27,034 bases of DNA, taken from NCBI GenBank assembly GCA_946528555.1, contig CAMMYS010000022.1, positions 1-27,034 on the forward strand. Direction: 5' to 3'. Shown here one piece after another: positions 15,573 to 23,395 of this stretch. The position numbers and the translations under genes are program-made. The number at the start of each line of letters is the position of its first letter. Within the stretch, counting starts at the first letter, position 1. Under the pieces are notes generated by a model, which made no database searches, was not told where the DNA came from, and saw only the letters and a list, made by a program, of their open reading frames with translations. The stretch comes from an uncultured Mycoplasmatota bacterium. GTDB lineage: Bacteria > Bacillota_I > Bacilli_A > RF39 > UBA660.

Positions 15573-16100
15573 ATGGAAGGGTTATTTGATTTTTTAGCAA
15601 ATTATTATATATGGTTTGCAGGAGCAAGTGTATTTTTTGCTTTTGCATTAATAGGTTTAGTTTATGAATCTAAGAAGAAAAAGAAAGAAGAAAAGAAAAC
15701 AGCTGATGCAGTAGCACAACCAATTGTTGCTAATGAAGCTGATCAACCAAAAGGAGAAGTAGTTGTTGCTAGTGCACAACCTACTGTTGATCCAAATGCA
15801 GCAGCACCAGCACCATCATTAGAAGGTTTAGAAGGAAATACAAACAATTTCCAAAATTTAAATGAAACTATGCAACCACAAACTTTGGTTATTGATGATA
15901 ATGGAGCAGCACCAGCAGGAGATACACCTGCACCAAGCGCAGAGCCAACTTTAGTTATTGAAGATACTCCAGCACCAAGTGCAGAGCCTACATTAGTTAT
16001 TGAAGATACTTCAGCAGCACCAGCACAAGCAGCTTCAGCACAACCTGCAGGAGCACCAGCTAACCAAACTCTTGGTAATCCAGGACAACCTCCATTATAA
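15573..16100 (+). CDS. Membrane-anchored Ala/Pro-rich protein with tandem repeats
   Basis: The family is not recognised. The 175-residue protein has one membrane helix near the N terminus (about 11-32, YIWFAGASVFFAFALIGLVY), a lysine-rich stop-transfer stretch (KKKKKEEKK), and a long low-complexity tail rich in Ala, Pro, Glu and Thr. Residues 117-144 are two exact copies of the 14-residue unit DTPAPSAEPTLVIE (15921-16004), with partial copies on both sides (QTLVIDDNGAAPA and DTSAAPA). The positive-inside rule puts the Lys stretch and hence the tail in the cytoplasm. That would make it a flexible cytoplasmic tether rather than a cell-wall stalk. It has its own promoter and terminator and so stands alone. 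GGAGG precedes the ATG. Its function is unknown. Confidence 0.75.
   Translation: MEGLFDFLANYYIWFAGASVFFAFALIGLVYESKKKKKEEKKTADAVAQPIVANEADQPKGEVVVASAQPTVDPNAAAPAPSLEGLEGNTNNFQNLNETMQPQTLVIDDNGAAPAGDTPAPSAEPTLVIEDTPAPSAEPTLVIEDTSAAPAQAASAQPAGAPANQTLGNPGQPPL
15921..16004 (+). repeat. Two 42-bp in-frame tandem repeats
   Basis: Units 15921-15962 and 15963-16004 encode the identical 14-residue unit DTPAPSAEPTLVIE but differ at several third codon positions (for example ACA CCT against ACT CCA). The duplication is therefore not brand new, and the amino-acid sequence has been kept. Confidence 0.9.
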
Positions 16101-16111
16101 AATGTTAAATT

Positions 16112-16138
16112 AAAAGTAAATCACTGATTTACTTTTTT
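16112..16138 (+). terminator. Terminator after the Ala/Pro-rich protein gene
   Basis: AAAAGTAAAT (16112-16121) pairs with ATTTACTTTT (16127-16136), with T residues to 16138. Its T-tract ends 4 nt before the extended -10 of the next gene. Confidence 0.85.
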
Positions 16139-16141
16139 ATT

Positions 16142-16150
16142 TGGTATAAT
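16142..16150 (+). promoter_or_regulatory. Extended -10 promoter giving an apparently leaderless mRNA
   Basis: TGGTATAAT has the TGn extension plus a consensus -10. No good -35 is visible at the usual distance, where the preceding terminator lies. Exactly 6 nt separate the -10 from the ATG at 16157, so the start of transcription should fall on or next to the start codon. Confidence 0.65.
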
Positions 16151-16156
16151 ATTATT

Positions 16157-16909
16157 ATGAAAAAGATAAGTTTAGAAAAATATTTACAAAAAGAATTAAG
16201 AATTAGTGAAGAAAAAGCAAATAAAATTCCTATTTTAATGAAAGAATATAAAAAGTTATATAAAAAGAAATTAAATATTTTAGTTCCAAAATATAGTCTA
16301 GGAGAAGAATTATTTAATTCTATATCACATGGAATAGGAGCATTACTTTCAATAGCAGCTTTAGTATTAATGACAGTTAAAGCAAAAGGCGCTTTAAGTG
16401 AAACATGTGTTTCTTTGTTTGGCTCAACTATGATAATACTTTATACTATATCATGTATTTATCATGCATTATCACCAAATATTGAAGGGAAAAAAGTATT
16501 AAGAGTTATTGATCATTGTAATGTTTATTTATTAGTTTTAGGTACATATATTCCAGTATCATTGATAGGCATAGGTTCTTCATTAGGTTGGGTATTTTTT
16601 AGCATAGTTACGGTTGTAACAATAACTGGAATTTCATTATCTAGTACAGGTATTGATAAATATAGTGTATTAGAAGTAATATGTCATTTAGTTAGTGGAT
16701 GGGCTGCTTTATTTGCAATACCAAGATTATTACAAAATATAGGTTTTTATGGTGTATTATTTTTAATATTGGGTGGAGTTATGTATACAATAGGTTCAAT
16801 ATTATATGGACTTGGAAGTAATAAAAAATATATGCATTGTTTATTCCATATATTTTGTTTATTAGGTACATATTTCCATTTTTGGTGTATTTATAGGTAT
16901 ATAATATAA
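16157..16909 (+). CDS. trhA: Hemolysin III / PAQR-family membrane protein (TrhA-like)
   Basis: The 250-residue membrane protein has about seven helices and the zinc-binding features of the hemolysin III/PAQR family: ELFNSISHGIGALLS near residue 55, SCIYHALSP with VIDHCNVYLLVLGTYIPVSL in the middle, and a C-terminal HCLFHIFCLLGTYFHF. Conserved Ser, Asp and His residues would bind Zn2+. In bacteria such proteins (YqfA/TrhA) are linked to membrane energy and lipid homeostasis; true hemolysis is doubtful. An unusual N-terminal extension of about 50 charged residues (Lys/Glu-rich, LQKELRISEEKANKIP) precedes the first helix. There is no ribosome binding site: the ATG is 6 nt after a TGGTATAAT extended -10, suggesting leaderless translation. 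No better-placed internal start was found. Confidence 0.88.
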   Translation: MKKISLEKYLQKELRISEEKANKIPILMKEYKKLYKKKLNILVPKYSLGEELFNSISHGIGALLSIAALVLMTVKAKGALSETCVSLFGSTMIILYTISCIYHALSPNIEGKKVLRVIDHCNVYLLVLGTYIPVSLIGIGSSLGWVFFSIVTVVTITGISLSSTGIDKYSVLEVICHLVSGWAALFAIPRLLQNIGFYGVLFLILGGVMYTIGSILYGLGSNKKYMHCLFHIFCLLGTYFHFWCIYRYII

Positions 16910-16915
16910 AAAATA

Positions 16916-16944
16916 TTGAATTTTTAAAAATTTTTTGATATTAT
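16916..16944 (+). promoter_or_regulatory. Promoter of the alaS T-box leader
   Basis: TTGAAT (16916-16921) and TATTAT (16939-16944) are 17 bp apart, giving a start at about 16951, just before the first T-box stem. Confidence 0.7.
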
Positions 16945-16950
16945 TGTTGC

Positions 16951-17138
16951 ATTGAAAGAAAAGTAAAATAATATTTATTATCTAGAGAGTTAGCGTATGG
17001 TGAAAGCTAATTAATGAAGTTATTTGAAGCTACTTTCTCTTATGAGTTAATAACTCACGCGTACAGCGTTATAGTAATTAAGTTAAATAAAGGATGGTAC
17101 CGTCTTTATGACTCCTTGTGTACTATTCTTTTTATTTT
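16951..17138 (+). promoter_or_regulatory. T-box leader with Ala (GCT) specifier
   Basis: Stem I begins with GAAAG (16954-16958) paired to CTTTC (17033-17037). The specifier loop holds AAAAGTAA on the 5' side and TGAAGCTA on the 3' side, giving the codon GCT (17029-17031) for alanine, followed by the usual A. AGAGAG and the apical TGGTGAAAGC come in the expected order. The T-box AGGATGGTACCGTC is at 17091-17104, with TGGT to pair with the acceptor end (A discriminator for tRNA-Ala). The terminator pairs GGATGGTAC with GTACTATTC, then TTTTTATTTT. Specifier and downstream alaS agree. Confidence 0.93.
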
Positions 17139-17148
17139 GGAGGATATT

Positions 17149-18891
17149 ATGAATTTAAAAGATTTGTATATTGATTTTTTTGTAAGTAAAGGACATAAAC
17201 AAATACCTAGTGCTCCCGTAGTACCAGAAAATGATCCAAGTGTTTTATTTAATACAGCAGGTATGCAACCATTAATACCATATTTAATGGGACAACCTCA
17301 TCCATATGGAACTAGATTATGTGATTATCAAAAATGTATTAGAACTAATGATTTAGATAATATTGGAGATACTTATCACCATACATTTTTTGAAATGCTA
17401 GGTAACTGGTCTTTAGGAGATTATTTTAAGAAAGAAGCTATTTCTTGGAGTTTTGAGTTTTTAACAAAAGTATTAAATATTCCAGTAGAAAGACTTGCTG
17501 TTACAGTATTTGCTGGTAATGATTTAATTCCATTTGATAAAGAAAGTCATGATTTATGGTTAGGACTTGGTATTCCAGAAGAAAGAATAGCTAGAACTGA
17601 AAATGATAATTTCTGGATAGCAGGTGAAACAGGACCATGTGGACCAGATACTGAAATGTTCTATTTTAGAAGTGATGATGAAATACCAGAAAAGTTTGAT
17701 CCTGAAGATGAAAGATGGGTTGAAATTTGGAATGATGTATTCATGCAATATTATAAAGATGAAAATGGTAATATTAGTGAACTTCCTAAGAAGAATGTTG
17801 ATACAGGTATGGGACTTGAAAGAGTAACTGCAGTATTAGAAGGTGTTAAAGATAATTATGCTTCAAGTGTATGGACAGATGTTATTAAAGAAATAGAGGA
17901 TATTAGTAATTTACCATATGAAGGTAATGAAGCATCTATGAGAATAATAGCTGATCATTTAAGAACAAGTGTATTTATTAGTGCTGATAATAGTGGTATT
18001 AAGCCATCTAATGTAGGACAAGGATATATTCTTAGAAGACTAATTAGAAGAGCTATTAGACATGCTAAAAAATTAAATATTGATATTAATAGTGATTGGG
18101 AAAGTAGAATTGCTTTAAAAATAATATCTAAATATGAAAAATATTATAATGAATTAAGTGAAAATAAAGATGTTGTATTAGAAGTACTTAAAAATGAAAA
18201 GATTAAATTTAATAGAACTTTAGAAAAAGGCTTAAGAGAATTTGAAAAAGTATCAAATAAAGATATAGATGGTACTACAGCATTTCATTTATTTGATACA
18301 TATGGTTTTCCAATTGAGTTAACTGAAGAATTAGCAAAAGAAAGAAATATTAGTGTTGATATAGAAGGATTTAAGGAAAAATTTAAAGCACATCAAGAAT
18401 TATCAAGAACAGCTAGTCAAGGACAATTTAAAGGTGGACTTGGTGGACATTCTGAAAAAGAAACACAATATCATACAGCAACTCATTTATTAAATGCTGC
18501 TTTAAAACAAGTTGTAGATAAAAATGTTCATCAAAAAGGATCAAATATTACTGAAGAAAGAATGAGATTTGATTTTAGTTGTGATCATAAATTAACAGAT
18601 GAAGAAAAATTAAAAACTGAAGAACTTGTTAATAAATGGATTAGTGAAGGACATGAAGTTCATGTTGAAGAAATGAAAAAAGAAGAAGCTATTAATAGTG
18701 GAGCAGAATGTATGTTTATAGAAAAATATCCAGATGTAGTAACAGTTTATTCTATAGGCGATTTTTCAAAAGAATTATGTGGTGGACCACATGTTAAGAA
18801 TACAAGTGAACTTGGTCATTTTAAAATAGTTAAGGAAGAAGCTTCTTCTGCAGGAGTTAGAAGAATTAAAGCAATTTTAGAAGAGAGATAA
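17149..18891 (+). CDS. alaS: Compact alanyl-tRNA synthetase lacking the C-terminal domain
   Basis: This 580-residue enzyme charges tRNA-Ala. The class II catalytic core is complete (FNTAGMQPLIPYL, RTNDLDNIGDTYHHTFFEML, and VDTGMGLERV), followed by the helical tRNA-recognition domain (GYILRRLIRRAIRHAKKL, FDTYGFPIELTEE). The editing domain is retained: HTATH at 442-446, C544 and H548 in CGGPHV. It then stops. The C-Ala/DHHA1 region is missing. The editing domain also begins about 120 residues earlier than in E. coli AlaRS (876 aa, editing Cys 666), so the linking beta-barrel is missing as well. No frameshift or remnant follows; a terminator comes at once. The ATG at 17149 follows GGAGG. The frame stays open 45 codons upstream through the T-box, but an earlier start is not credible. 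Confidence 0.93.
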   Translation: MNLKDLYIDFFVSKGHKQIPSAPVVPENDPSVLFNTAGMQPLIPYLMGQPHPYGTRLCDYQKCIRTNDLDNIGDTYHHTFFEMLGNWSLGDYFKKEAISWSFEFLTKVLNIPVERLAVTVFAGNDLIPFDKESHDLWLGLGIPEERIARTENDNFWIAGETGPCGPDTEMFYFRSDDEIPEKFDPEDERWVEIWNDVFMQYYKDENGNISELPKKNVDTGMGLERVTAVLEGVKDNYASSVWTDVIKEIEDISNLPYEGNEASMRIIADHLRTSVFISADNSGIKPSNVGQGYILRRLIRRAIRHAKKLNIDINSDWESRIALKIISKYEKYYNELSENKDVVLEVLKNEKIKFNRTLEKGLREFEKVSNKDIDGTTAFHLFDTYGFPIELTEELAKERNISVDIEGFKEKFKAHQELSRTASQGQFKGGLGGHSEKETQYHTATHLLNAALKQVVDKNVHQKGSNITEERMRFDFSCDHKLTDEEKLKTEELVNKWISEGHEVHVEEMKKEEAINSGAECMFIEKYPDVVTVYSIGDFSKELCGGPHVKNTSELGHFKIVKEEASSAGVRRIKAILEER

Positions 18892-18905
18892 TCTCTTCTT
18901 TTATT
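18879..18905 (+). terminator. Terminator of alaS
   Basis: GAAGAGA (18880-18886) pairs with TCTCTTC (18892-18898), followed by TTTTATTTT. The last three codons and the stop of alaS form the 5' arm and loop of the hairpin. Confidence 0.8.
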
Positions 18906-18947
18906 TTATTAAAAATGTAAACTAAATATATTTTTTAATAGTATGTA

Positions 18948-18956
18948 TGTTATAAT
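18948..18956 (+). promoter_or_regulatory. Extended -10 promoter of the rlmN operon
   Basis: TGTTATAAT (TG, one base, then consensus TATAAT) lies 16 nt before the chosen rlmN start, with no clear -35 (an A/T run sits there). The predicted 5' leader is about 10 nt, just long enough to include GGGTGA. Confidence 0.6.
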
Positions 18957-18972
18957 TATTATGGGTGAAAAT

Positions 18973-19995
18973 ATGAATATTTATGATTATACATTAGAAG
19001 AATTAGAAAGTTTTTTAATAGAAAATGGCTTTAAAAAATTTAATGCTACTCAAATTATAGAGTGGATGTATGATAAAAAAGAATATGATTTTAATAATAT
19101 GACTAATTTAAGTAAGAAACTTATATCTTTTTTGAATGAAAAAATGTTTATAAAAACACCTGAAATAATAAAAGTAGAAGAAAGTAAACTTGCTAATAAA
19201 TATTTACTTAGACTTGAAGATGATAACATGATTGAATGTGTTTTAATGAATCATGATTATGGATATTCACTTTGTGTATCTTCACAAGTTGGGTGTAATA
19301 TGGGATGCTCATTTTGTGAAAGCGGAAGACTTAAAAAAGTAAGAGATTTAACACTAGCTGAATTAGTAGGACAAGTAATATGTGTTAGTAACTACGAACG
19401 TATTAGAATAGATTCTATAGTTGTTATGGGTATTGGTGAACCATTTGATAATTTTAAAAATATTAAAAGATTTATTAGTGTAGTTATTCATCCAAAAATG
19501 ATTAATATTGGACAAAGACATTTAACTATAAGTACCTGTGGTTTAGTACCAAAAATATATGAATTTGCTGATATGGAAACAGGTGTTAATTTAGCAGTTT
19601 CTCTTCATGCACCTAATAATGAAATAAGAGATAGAATAATGAAAGTTAATCATGCTTTTAAAATAGAAGAAGTTATGAAAGCACTAGATTATTACATATC
19701 TAAAACTAATAGAAGAGTTACTATTGAATATATTATGCTTGAGGGGATAAATGATAGTGATGAGTGTGCAAGAGAGTTAGCACAACTTGTTAAAGATAAG
19801 TTAATGTATGTTAATTTAATCCCTTATAATGAAACAACTCACTTTGAATTAAAAAGAAGTAATGACTTTAAAATAAAAAGTTTTTATGATATACTAAAAT
19901 CGTATGATGTAAATGTAACAATAAGGAAAGAAATGGGTGGCAATTTAAGTGCTGCCTGTGGACAATTAAGAGCAAATGCAAAGGAGGGTAAATAA
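18973..19995 (+). CDS. rlmN: 23S rRNA A2503 C2-methyltransferase RlmN (radical SAM)
   Basis: This 340-residue radical-SAM enzyme methylates C2 of A2503 in 23S rRNA (and A37 of some tRNAs) by a methyl-cysteine mechanism. The iron-sulfur motif CNMGCSFC gives C108, C112 and C115. C101 in CVSSQVGC and C329 in SAACGQLRAN match the two mechanistic cysteines (C118 and C355 of E. coli RlmN). The partly conserved blocks MGIGEPFDNF, LTISTCGLVPKI and NLAVSLHAP are present. ATG 18973 follows GGGTGA by 4 nt; ATG 18961 lies almost on the start of transcription and is less likely. It heads rlmN-prpC-prkC-rsgA-rpe, a well-known Firmicute order. The Glu in FCESGRLKKV differs from the usual FCA/FCS. Confidence 0.94.
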   Translation: MNIYDYTLEELESFLIENGFKKFNATQIIEWMYDKKEYDFNNMTNLSKKLISFLNEKMFIKTPEIIKVEESKLANKYLLRLEDDNMIECVLMNHDYGYSLCVSSQVGCNMGCSFCESGRLKKVRDLTLAELVGQVICVSNYERIRIDSIVVMGIGEPFDNFKNIKRFISVVIHPKMINIGQRHLTISTCGLVPKIYEFADMETGVNLAVSLHAPNNEIRDRIMKVNHAFKIEEVMKALDYYISKTNRRVTIEYIMLEGINDSDECARELAQLVKDKLMYVNLIPYNETTHFELKRSNDFKIKSFYDILKSYDVNVTIRKEMGGNLSAACGQLRANAKEGK

Positions 19996-19996
19996 T

Positions 19997-20734
19997 ATGA
20001 TAAGTTATTATCAAACTGACCCTGGTAAAGTGAGAAGTCATAATGAAGACTCAGTAAATATAGTAGAAAATGCTGCAGGGGAGTATTTAGTAGTAGTAGC
20101 TGATGGAATGGGAGGACACAAAGCTGGAGAAGTCGCATCTTCATTAGCTGTAAATGAACTTAGTAAAAGATTTAGTGAGTTATCTTCTGTTGGAACAAAA
20201 GAAGAAGCTGTAATGTGGTTAAAAGAAATAACTGAAGAAATAAATGTTAAAATACTTAAATATGCAGAAGAACATGTTGATGCTAGTGGGTTAGGTACAA
20301 CTTGCGTTTGTTCAATATTCACAAATGATTACTTATTATTTGGAAATATAGGTGATTCAAGTGGATATGTATATAAAAATAATAAATTATATAAAGTTAC
20401 TAAAGATCATACTTTAGTAAATATATTATTAGAAAATGGGGAATTAACTGAAAGTGCTGCTAAAGTGCATCCACAAAAGAATGTATTAATGAAAGCTTTA
20501 GGAGCAGCTGAAGAAGTTGAAATGGATATTTTTGATGTTGAAAGAGATGTTGATGGTATTTTCTTATGCAGTGATGGCTTAACAAATATGTTAACAGTTG
20601 AACAAACAGAAAAAATATTAAATGATGAGGAATTAGAATTAAAAGAACAAGTTGAAAAAATGATTATGAAGGCAAATATGCGTGGGGGTAATGATAATAT
20701 AACAATAGCTTGCGTAAGATTTGGTGGTGAATAA
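19997..20734 (+). CDS. prpC: PP2C-family Ser/Thr protein phosphatase
   Basis: The 245-residue Mn2+-dependent phosphatase reverses phosphorylation by the adjacent kinase. PPM motifs in order are RSHNEDS, VVADGMGGHKAGEVAS (with metal-binding Asp), GLGTTCV, GNIGDSSGYVYKNNKLYKVT, LCSDGLTNML and GGNDNITIACV. Its length is typical of bacterial Stp/PrpC, and there is no membrane helix, so it is cytosolic. AAAGGAGGG (19979-19987) is 9 nt before the ATG at 19997; the frame is open 21 nt further upstream into rlmN but lacks a ribosome binding site. It is followed 2 nt later by the kinase gene, so kinase and phosphatase are made together. Confidence 0.95.
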   Translation: MISYYQTDPGKVRSHNEDSVNIVENAAGEYLVVVADGMGGHKAGEVASSLAVNELSKRFSELSSVGTKEEAVMWLKEITEEINVKILKYAEEHVDASGLGTTCVCSIFTNDYLLFGNIGDSSGYVYKNNKLYKVTKDHTLVNILLENGELTESAAKVHPQKNVLMKALGAAEEVEMDIFDVERDVDGIFLCSDGLTNMLTVEQTEKILNDEELELKEQVEKMIMKANMRGGNDNITIACVRFGGE

Positions 20735-20736
20735 GT

Positions 20737-22554
20737 GTGATAGTAAAGGGATCAAAAATAAGTGATAGGTATCAGATAATCAAGACACTTGGTGAAGGTG
20801 GAATGGCAAATGTATACCTAGCACATGATATTATTTTGGATAGAAATGTTGCAGTTAAGGTTTTAAGAGGAGATCTTGCTAATGATGAAAAATTTGTAAG
20901 ACGTTTTCAAAGAGAAGCACTTTCTGCCTCAAGTTTATCTCATCCAAATATTGTAGAGATGTATGATGTTGGTGAAGATGATGGCCAATATTATATAGTA
21001 ATGGAATATGTAGATGGTAAAACTTTAAAGCAAGTACTAAAGCAAAGAGGCAAATTATCTATAACAGAAGTTGTAGATATTATGCTTCAATTAACTGATG
21101 GTATGGCACATGCCCATGATGCATATATTATTCACAGAGATATCAAACCACAAAATATAATGATTTTATCAAATGGTATGATTAAAATAACAGATTTTGG
21201 AGTAGCAACAGCTATGAATAGTACACAACTTACACAAACTAATTCAGTTATGGGTACTGTTCATTATTTACCTCCAGAGCAAGCTCAAGGAAAAGGATCT
21301 ACAATTAGAAGTGATATCTATTCTATGGGTATTATGATGTATGAGTTACTTACAGGTCTTGTTCCATATAAAGGAGATAATGCTGTAGAAATAGCACTTA
21401 AGCATTTAAAAGAACCATTACCTAGTGTAAGAAAAATAAATGCTAATATTCCACAATCTATTGAAAATGTAATTATTAGAGCAACTGCTAAGAATCCTAA
21501 AAATAGATATGTTGATGCTAGAGAGATGCATGAGGATTTAAAAACAGCTTTAGATGAATCAAGAAAAGATGAACCTAGATATGTTTATAAATATCCAGAA
21601 AATGATTTAGATGAAACTAAAAAATTGGATAAAGAATTAAGAGCTTTAGAAGAAAAAGCTAAGGAAAAGGATGTTGAAAAGGAAGAGCCTATGAAGAAAA
21701 AAAGAACTAAAAAAGTAGTTGAATACGAAGATGATGATTTTGAAGAAGAGCCAAGAAGAAGTAATGTTTTCTTAATAGTGCTTGTTAGTATTTTTACTTT
21801 ATTAGTATTAGTATCAACAATCGTAGCAACAATGTATTTTGATAAATCTGAAGTTAAGAATATTGAAATACCAGATGTCACTAATATGACAGTAGTAGAT
21901 GCAGCTAATAAATTAACTGATGCTGGTTTTGAAGTATCAACAGAATATAAATATGTTGCTAGTGATAATATTCCTGAAGAAAAAGTAGTTAAGACAATTC
22001 CTGAAATTGGTACTAAGAGAAAAGAAGGTACAATAATTGAACTACATTTATCTTCTGGAGAAGGTGTATATGTTGTTGAAGATGTAACTGGTGAAAATTA
22101 TTTAGTTGCTCAAGGAAAATTAGAAGGAAAATGTAATTGTAATGTTCTTATAGAAACAGAAGATATTCCAGAAAAAGATAAAAAAGCAAAAGAAGATACA
22201 GTTTTAAGAACTGTACCTGCTGCTGGTGAAAAGAGTAAAATTGGTGAACAAATTACTATGTATATACCAAATATTGTTTATAAATATCCAGATTTTACAA
22301 AAGATTGGAGTATGGTAAAAATAGAAGACTTCTGTGAAAAACATGAACTTAAGTTATCTATTAAATATGAAGAAACTACTTCAGCTAGCGCTGGTAGTGT
22401 AATTAAACAAAGTAAAGCAAAAGATACTGTAGTAACTCCAGGAGCTTCACTTACAATAACAATAGCTAAAGCACCTGAAATTGCTGAACCAGAAGTTAAT
22501 CCAGATGACGCTGATGCTGAAATACCAGAAGATGATGGATCAGAAGATCAATAG
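20737..22554 (+). CDS. prkC: PASTA-domain Ser/Thr protein kinase PrkC/StkP-like
   Basis: This 605-residue membrane kinase probably senses peptidoglycan or muropeptides outside and phosphorylates cytoplasmic cell-division and translation proteins. The kinase domain covers about 11-270: glycine loop LGEGGMANV, Lys41 in VAVKVL, catalytic HRD at 133-135, DFG at 153-155 and MGTVHYLPPEQ. A charged linker (280-340) leads to one membrane helix (344-368). Three PASTA-like units follow (about 375-441, 442-512, 513-580), then an acidic tail. It starts at GTG 20737, 2 nt after prpC, with GGTGGTGA as ribosome binding site. The PASTA domains imply that the organism makes peptidoglycan. The second unit, with CNCN in its middle, is the most divergent. 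Confidence 0.95.
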   Translation: MIVKGSKISDRYQIIKTLGEGGMANVYLAHDIILDRNVAVKVLRGDLANDEKFVRRFQREALSASSLSHPNIVEMYDVGEDDGQYYIVMEYVDGKTLKQVLKQRGKLSITEVVDIMLQLTDGMAHAHDAYIIHRDIKPQNIMILSNGMIKITDFGVATAMNSTQLTQTNSVMGTVHYLPPEQAQGKGSTIRSDIYSMGIMMYELLTGLVPYKGDNAVEIALKHLKEPLPSVRKINANIPQSIENVIIRATAKNPKNRYVDAREMHEDLKTALDESRKDEPRYVYKYPENDLDETKKLDKELRALEEKAKEKDVEKEEPMKKKRTKKVVEYEDDDFEEEPRRSNVFLIVLVSIFTLLVLVSTIVATMYFDKSEVKNIEIPDVTNMTVVDAANKLTDAGFEVSTEYKYVASDNIPEEKVVKTIPEIGTKRKEGTIIELHLSSGEGVYVVEDVTGENYLVAQGKLEGKCNCNVLIETEDIPEKDKKAKEDTVLRTVPAAGEKSKIGEQITMYIPNIVYKYPDFTKDWSMVKIEDFCEKHELKLSIKYEETTSASAGSVIKQSKAKDTVVTPGASLTITIAKAPEIAEPEVNPDDADAEIPEDDGSEDQ

Positions 22555-22561
22555 GTAAAAT

Positions 22562-23395
22562 ATGAATGGAAAAATAGTATGTATTAATAAATTTATACAT
22601 AAAGTTTTACTAGAAAATGGTGAAACTATAGATACTCGTACTAGGGGTAAACTTAGACAAGAAAAAGTTTATCCCGTAGTAGGAGATAATGTAATAGTAG
22701 ATATTAATAAAAAAACAATTGATAAAGTTTTAGAACGAAAAAATTATCTGGAAAGACCACTTATTTCTAATATAGATAAACTATTAATAGTAATGAGTAC
22801 TAGTATTCCAGTTTTTTCTAGTTATTTAATAGATAAGTTTATATTAATAGCTAAATATAATAATATAGAACCAATAGTTATAATAACTAAAACAGATATG
22901 ATATCTAGTGATTATAAAAAAGAAATAGATGAGTATGTTAAATATTATAAAGGTATTGGTATTAAAGTGTATTACAATACACAAATAGATGAAATTAAAG
23001 ATGAATTTAAAAATAGTGTAGTATCTCTTTGCGGACAAACAGGAGTAGGGAAAAGTACATTATTAAATAAGATACATCCAGATTTAAAATTAAAAACTGG
23101 TGAAGTATCAGAAGTACTTGGAAGAGGTAAACATACCACTAGATTAGTTGAATTAATAAGTATGGATAATGGACTAATTGCTGATACTCCAGGATTTAGT
23201 TCATTAGAACTTAATATACCTAAAAAAGAAATAAGATTTTATTATGATGACTTTGATGCAACATGCAAGTATAAAAAGAGTTGTTTACATATAAAAGAAG
23301 ATGGTTGCGAAATTATTAAGTTAGTTAATAATAGAATTATTCCTAAATGGAGATATGATAACTATATTAAGCTTGTAGAGGAGAGTAAATTATGA
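22562..23395 (+). CDS. rsgA: Small-ribosomal-subunit-dependent GTPase A
   Basis: This 277-residue circularly permuted GTPase assists late 30S assembly. Its signature order is G4 before G1: OB-fold (about 1-65), G4 TKTD at 109-112, G1 GQTGVGKST at 158-166, a switch region GRGKHTTR, and G3 DTPG at 208-211. The C-terminal zinc knuckle shows C235, C241, H243 and C249 (CKYKKSCLHIKEDGC). The length is a little short of the usual 290-300. It follows prkC by 7 nt with AGGT as a weak ribosome binding site, and its TGA overlaps the rpe ATG. The kinase-rsgA adjacency is conserved in Bacilli. Confidence 0.96.
   Translation: MNGKIVCINKFIHKVLLENGETIDTRTRGKLRQEKVYPVVGDNVIVDINKKTIDKVLERKNYLERPLISNIDKLLIVMSTSIPVFSSYLIDKFILIAKYNNIEPIVIITKTDMISSDYKKEIDEYVKYYKGIGIKVYYNTQIDEIKDEFKNSVVSLCGQTGVGKSTLLNKIHPDLKLKTGEVSEVLGRGKHTTRLVELISMDNGLIADTPGFSSLELNIPKKEIRFYYDDFDATCKYKKSCLHIKEDGCEIIKLVNNRIIPKWRYDNYIKLVEESKL

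Noticed and set aside
17014..17148. In-frame extension of alaS by 45 codons starting at an ATG in the T-box leader
   Set aside because: It runs through the specifier loop, the T-box sequence and the terminator, has no ribosome binding site, and the conserved AlaRS start (MNLKDLY) has GGAGG in front of it.
21585..21881. 98-codon minus-strand frame antisense to prkC
   Set aside because: Ser/Thr/Phe-rich translation is the mirror of Glu/Lys codons in the prkC linker; no start signals.
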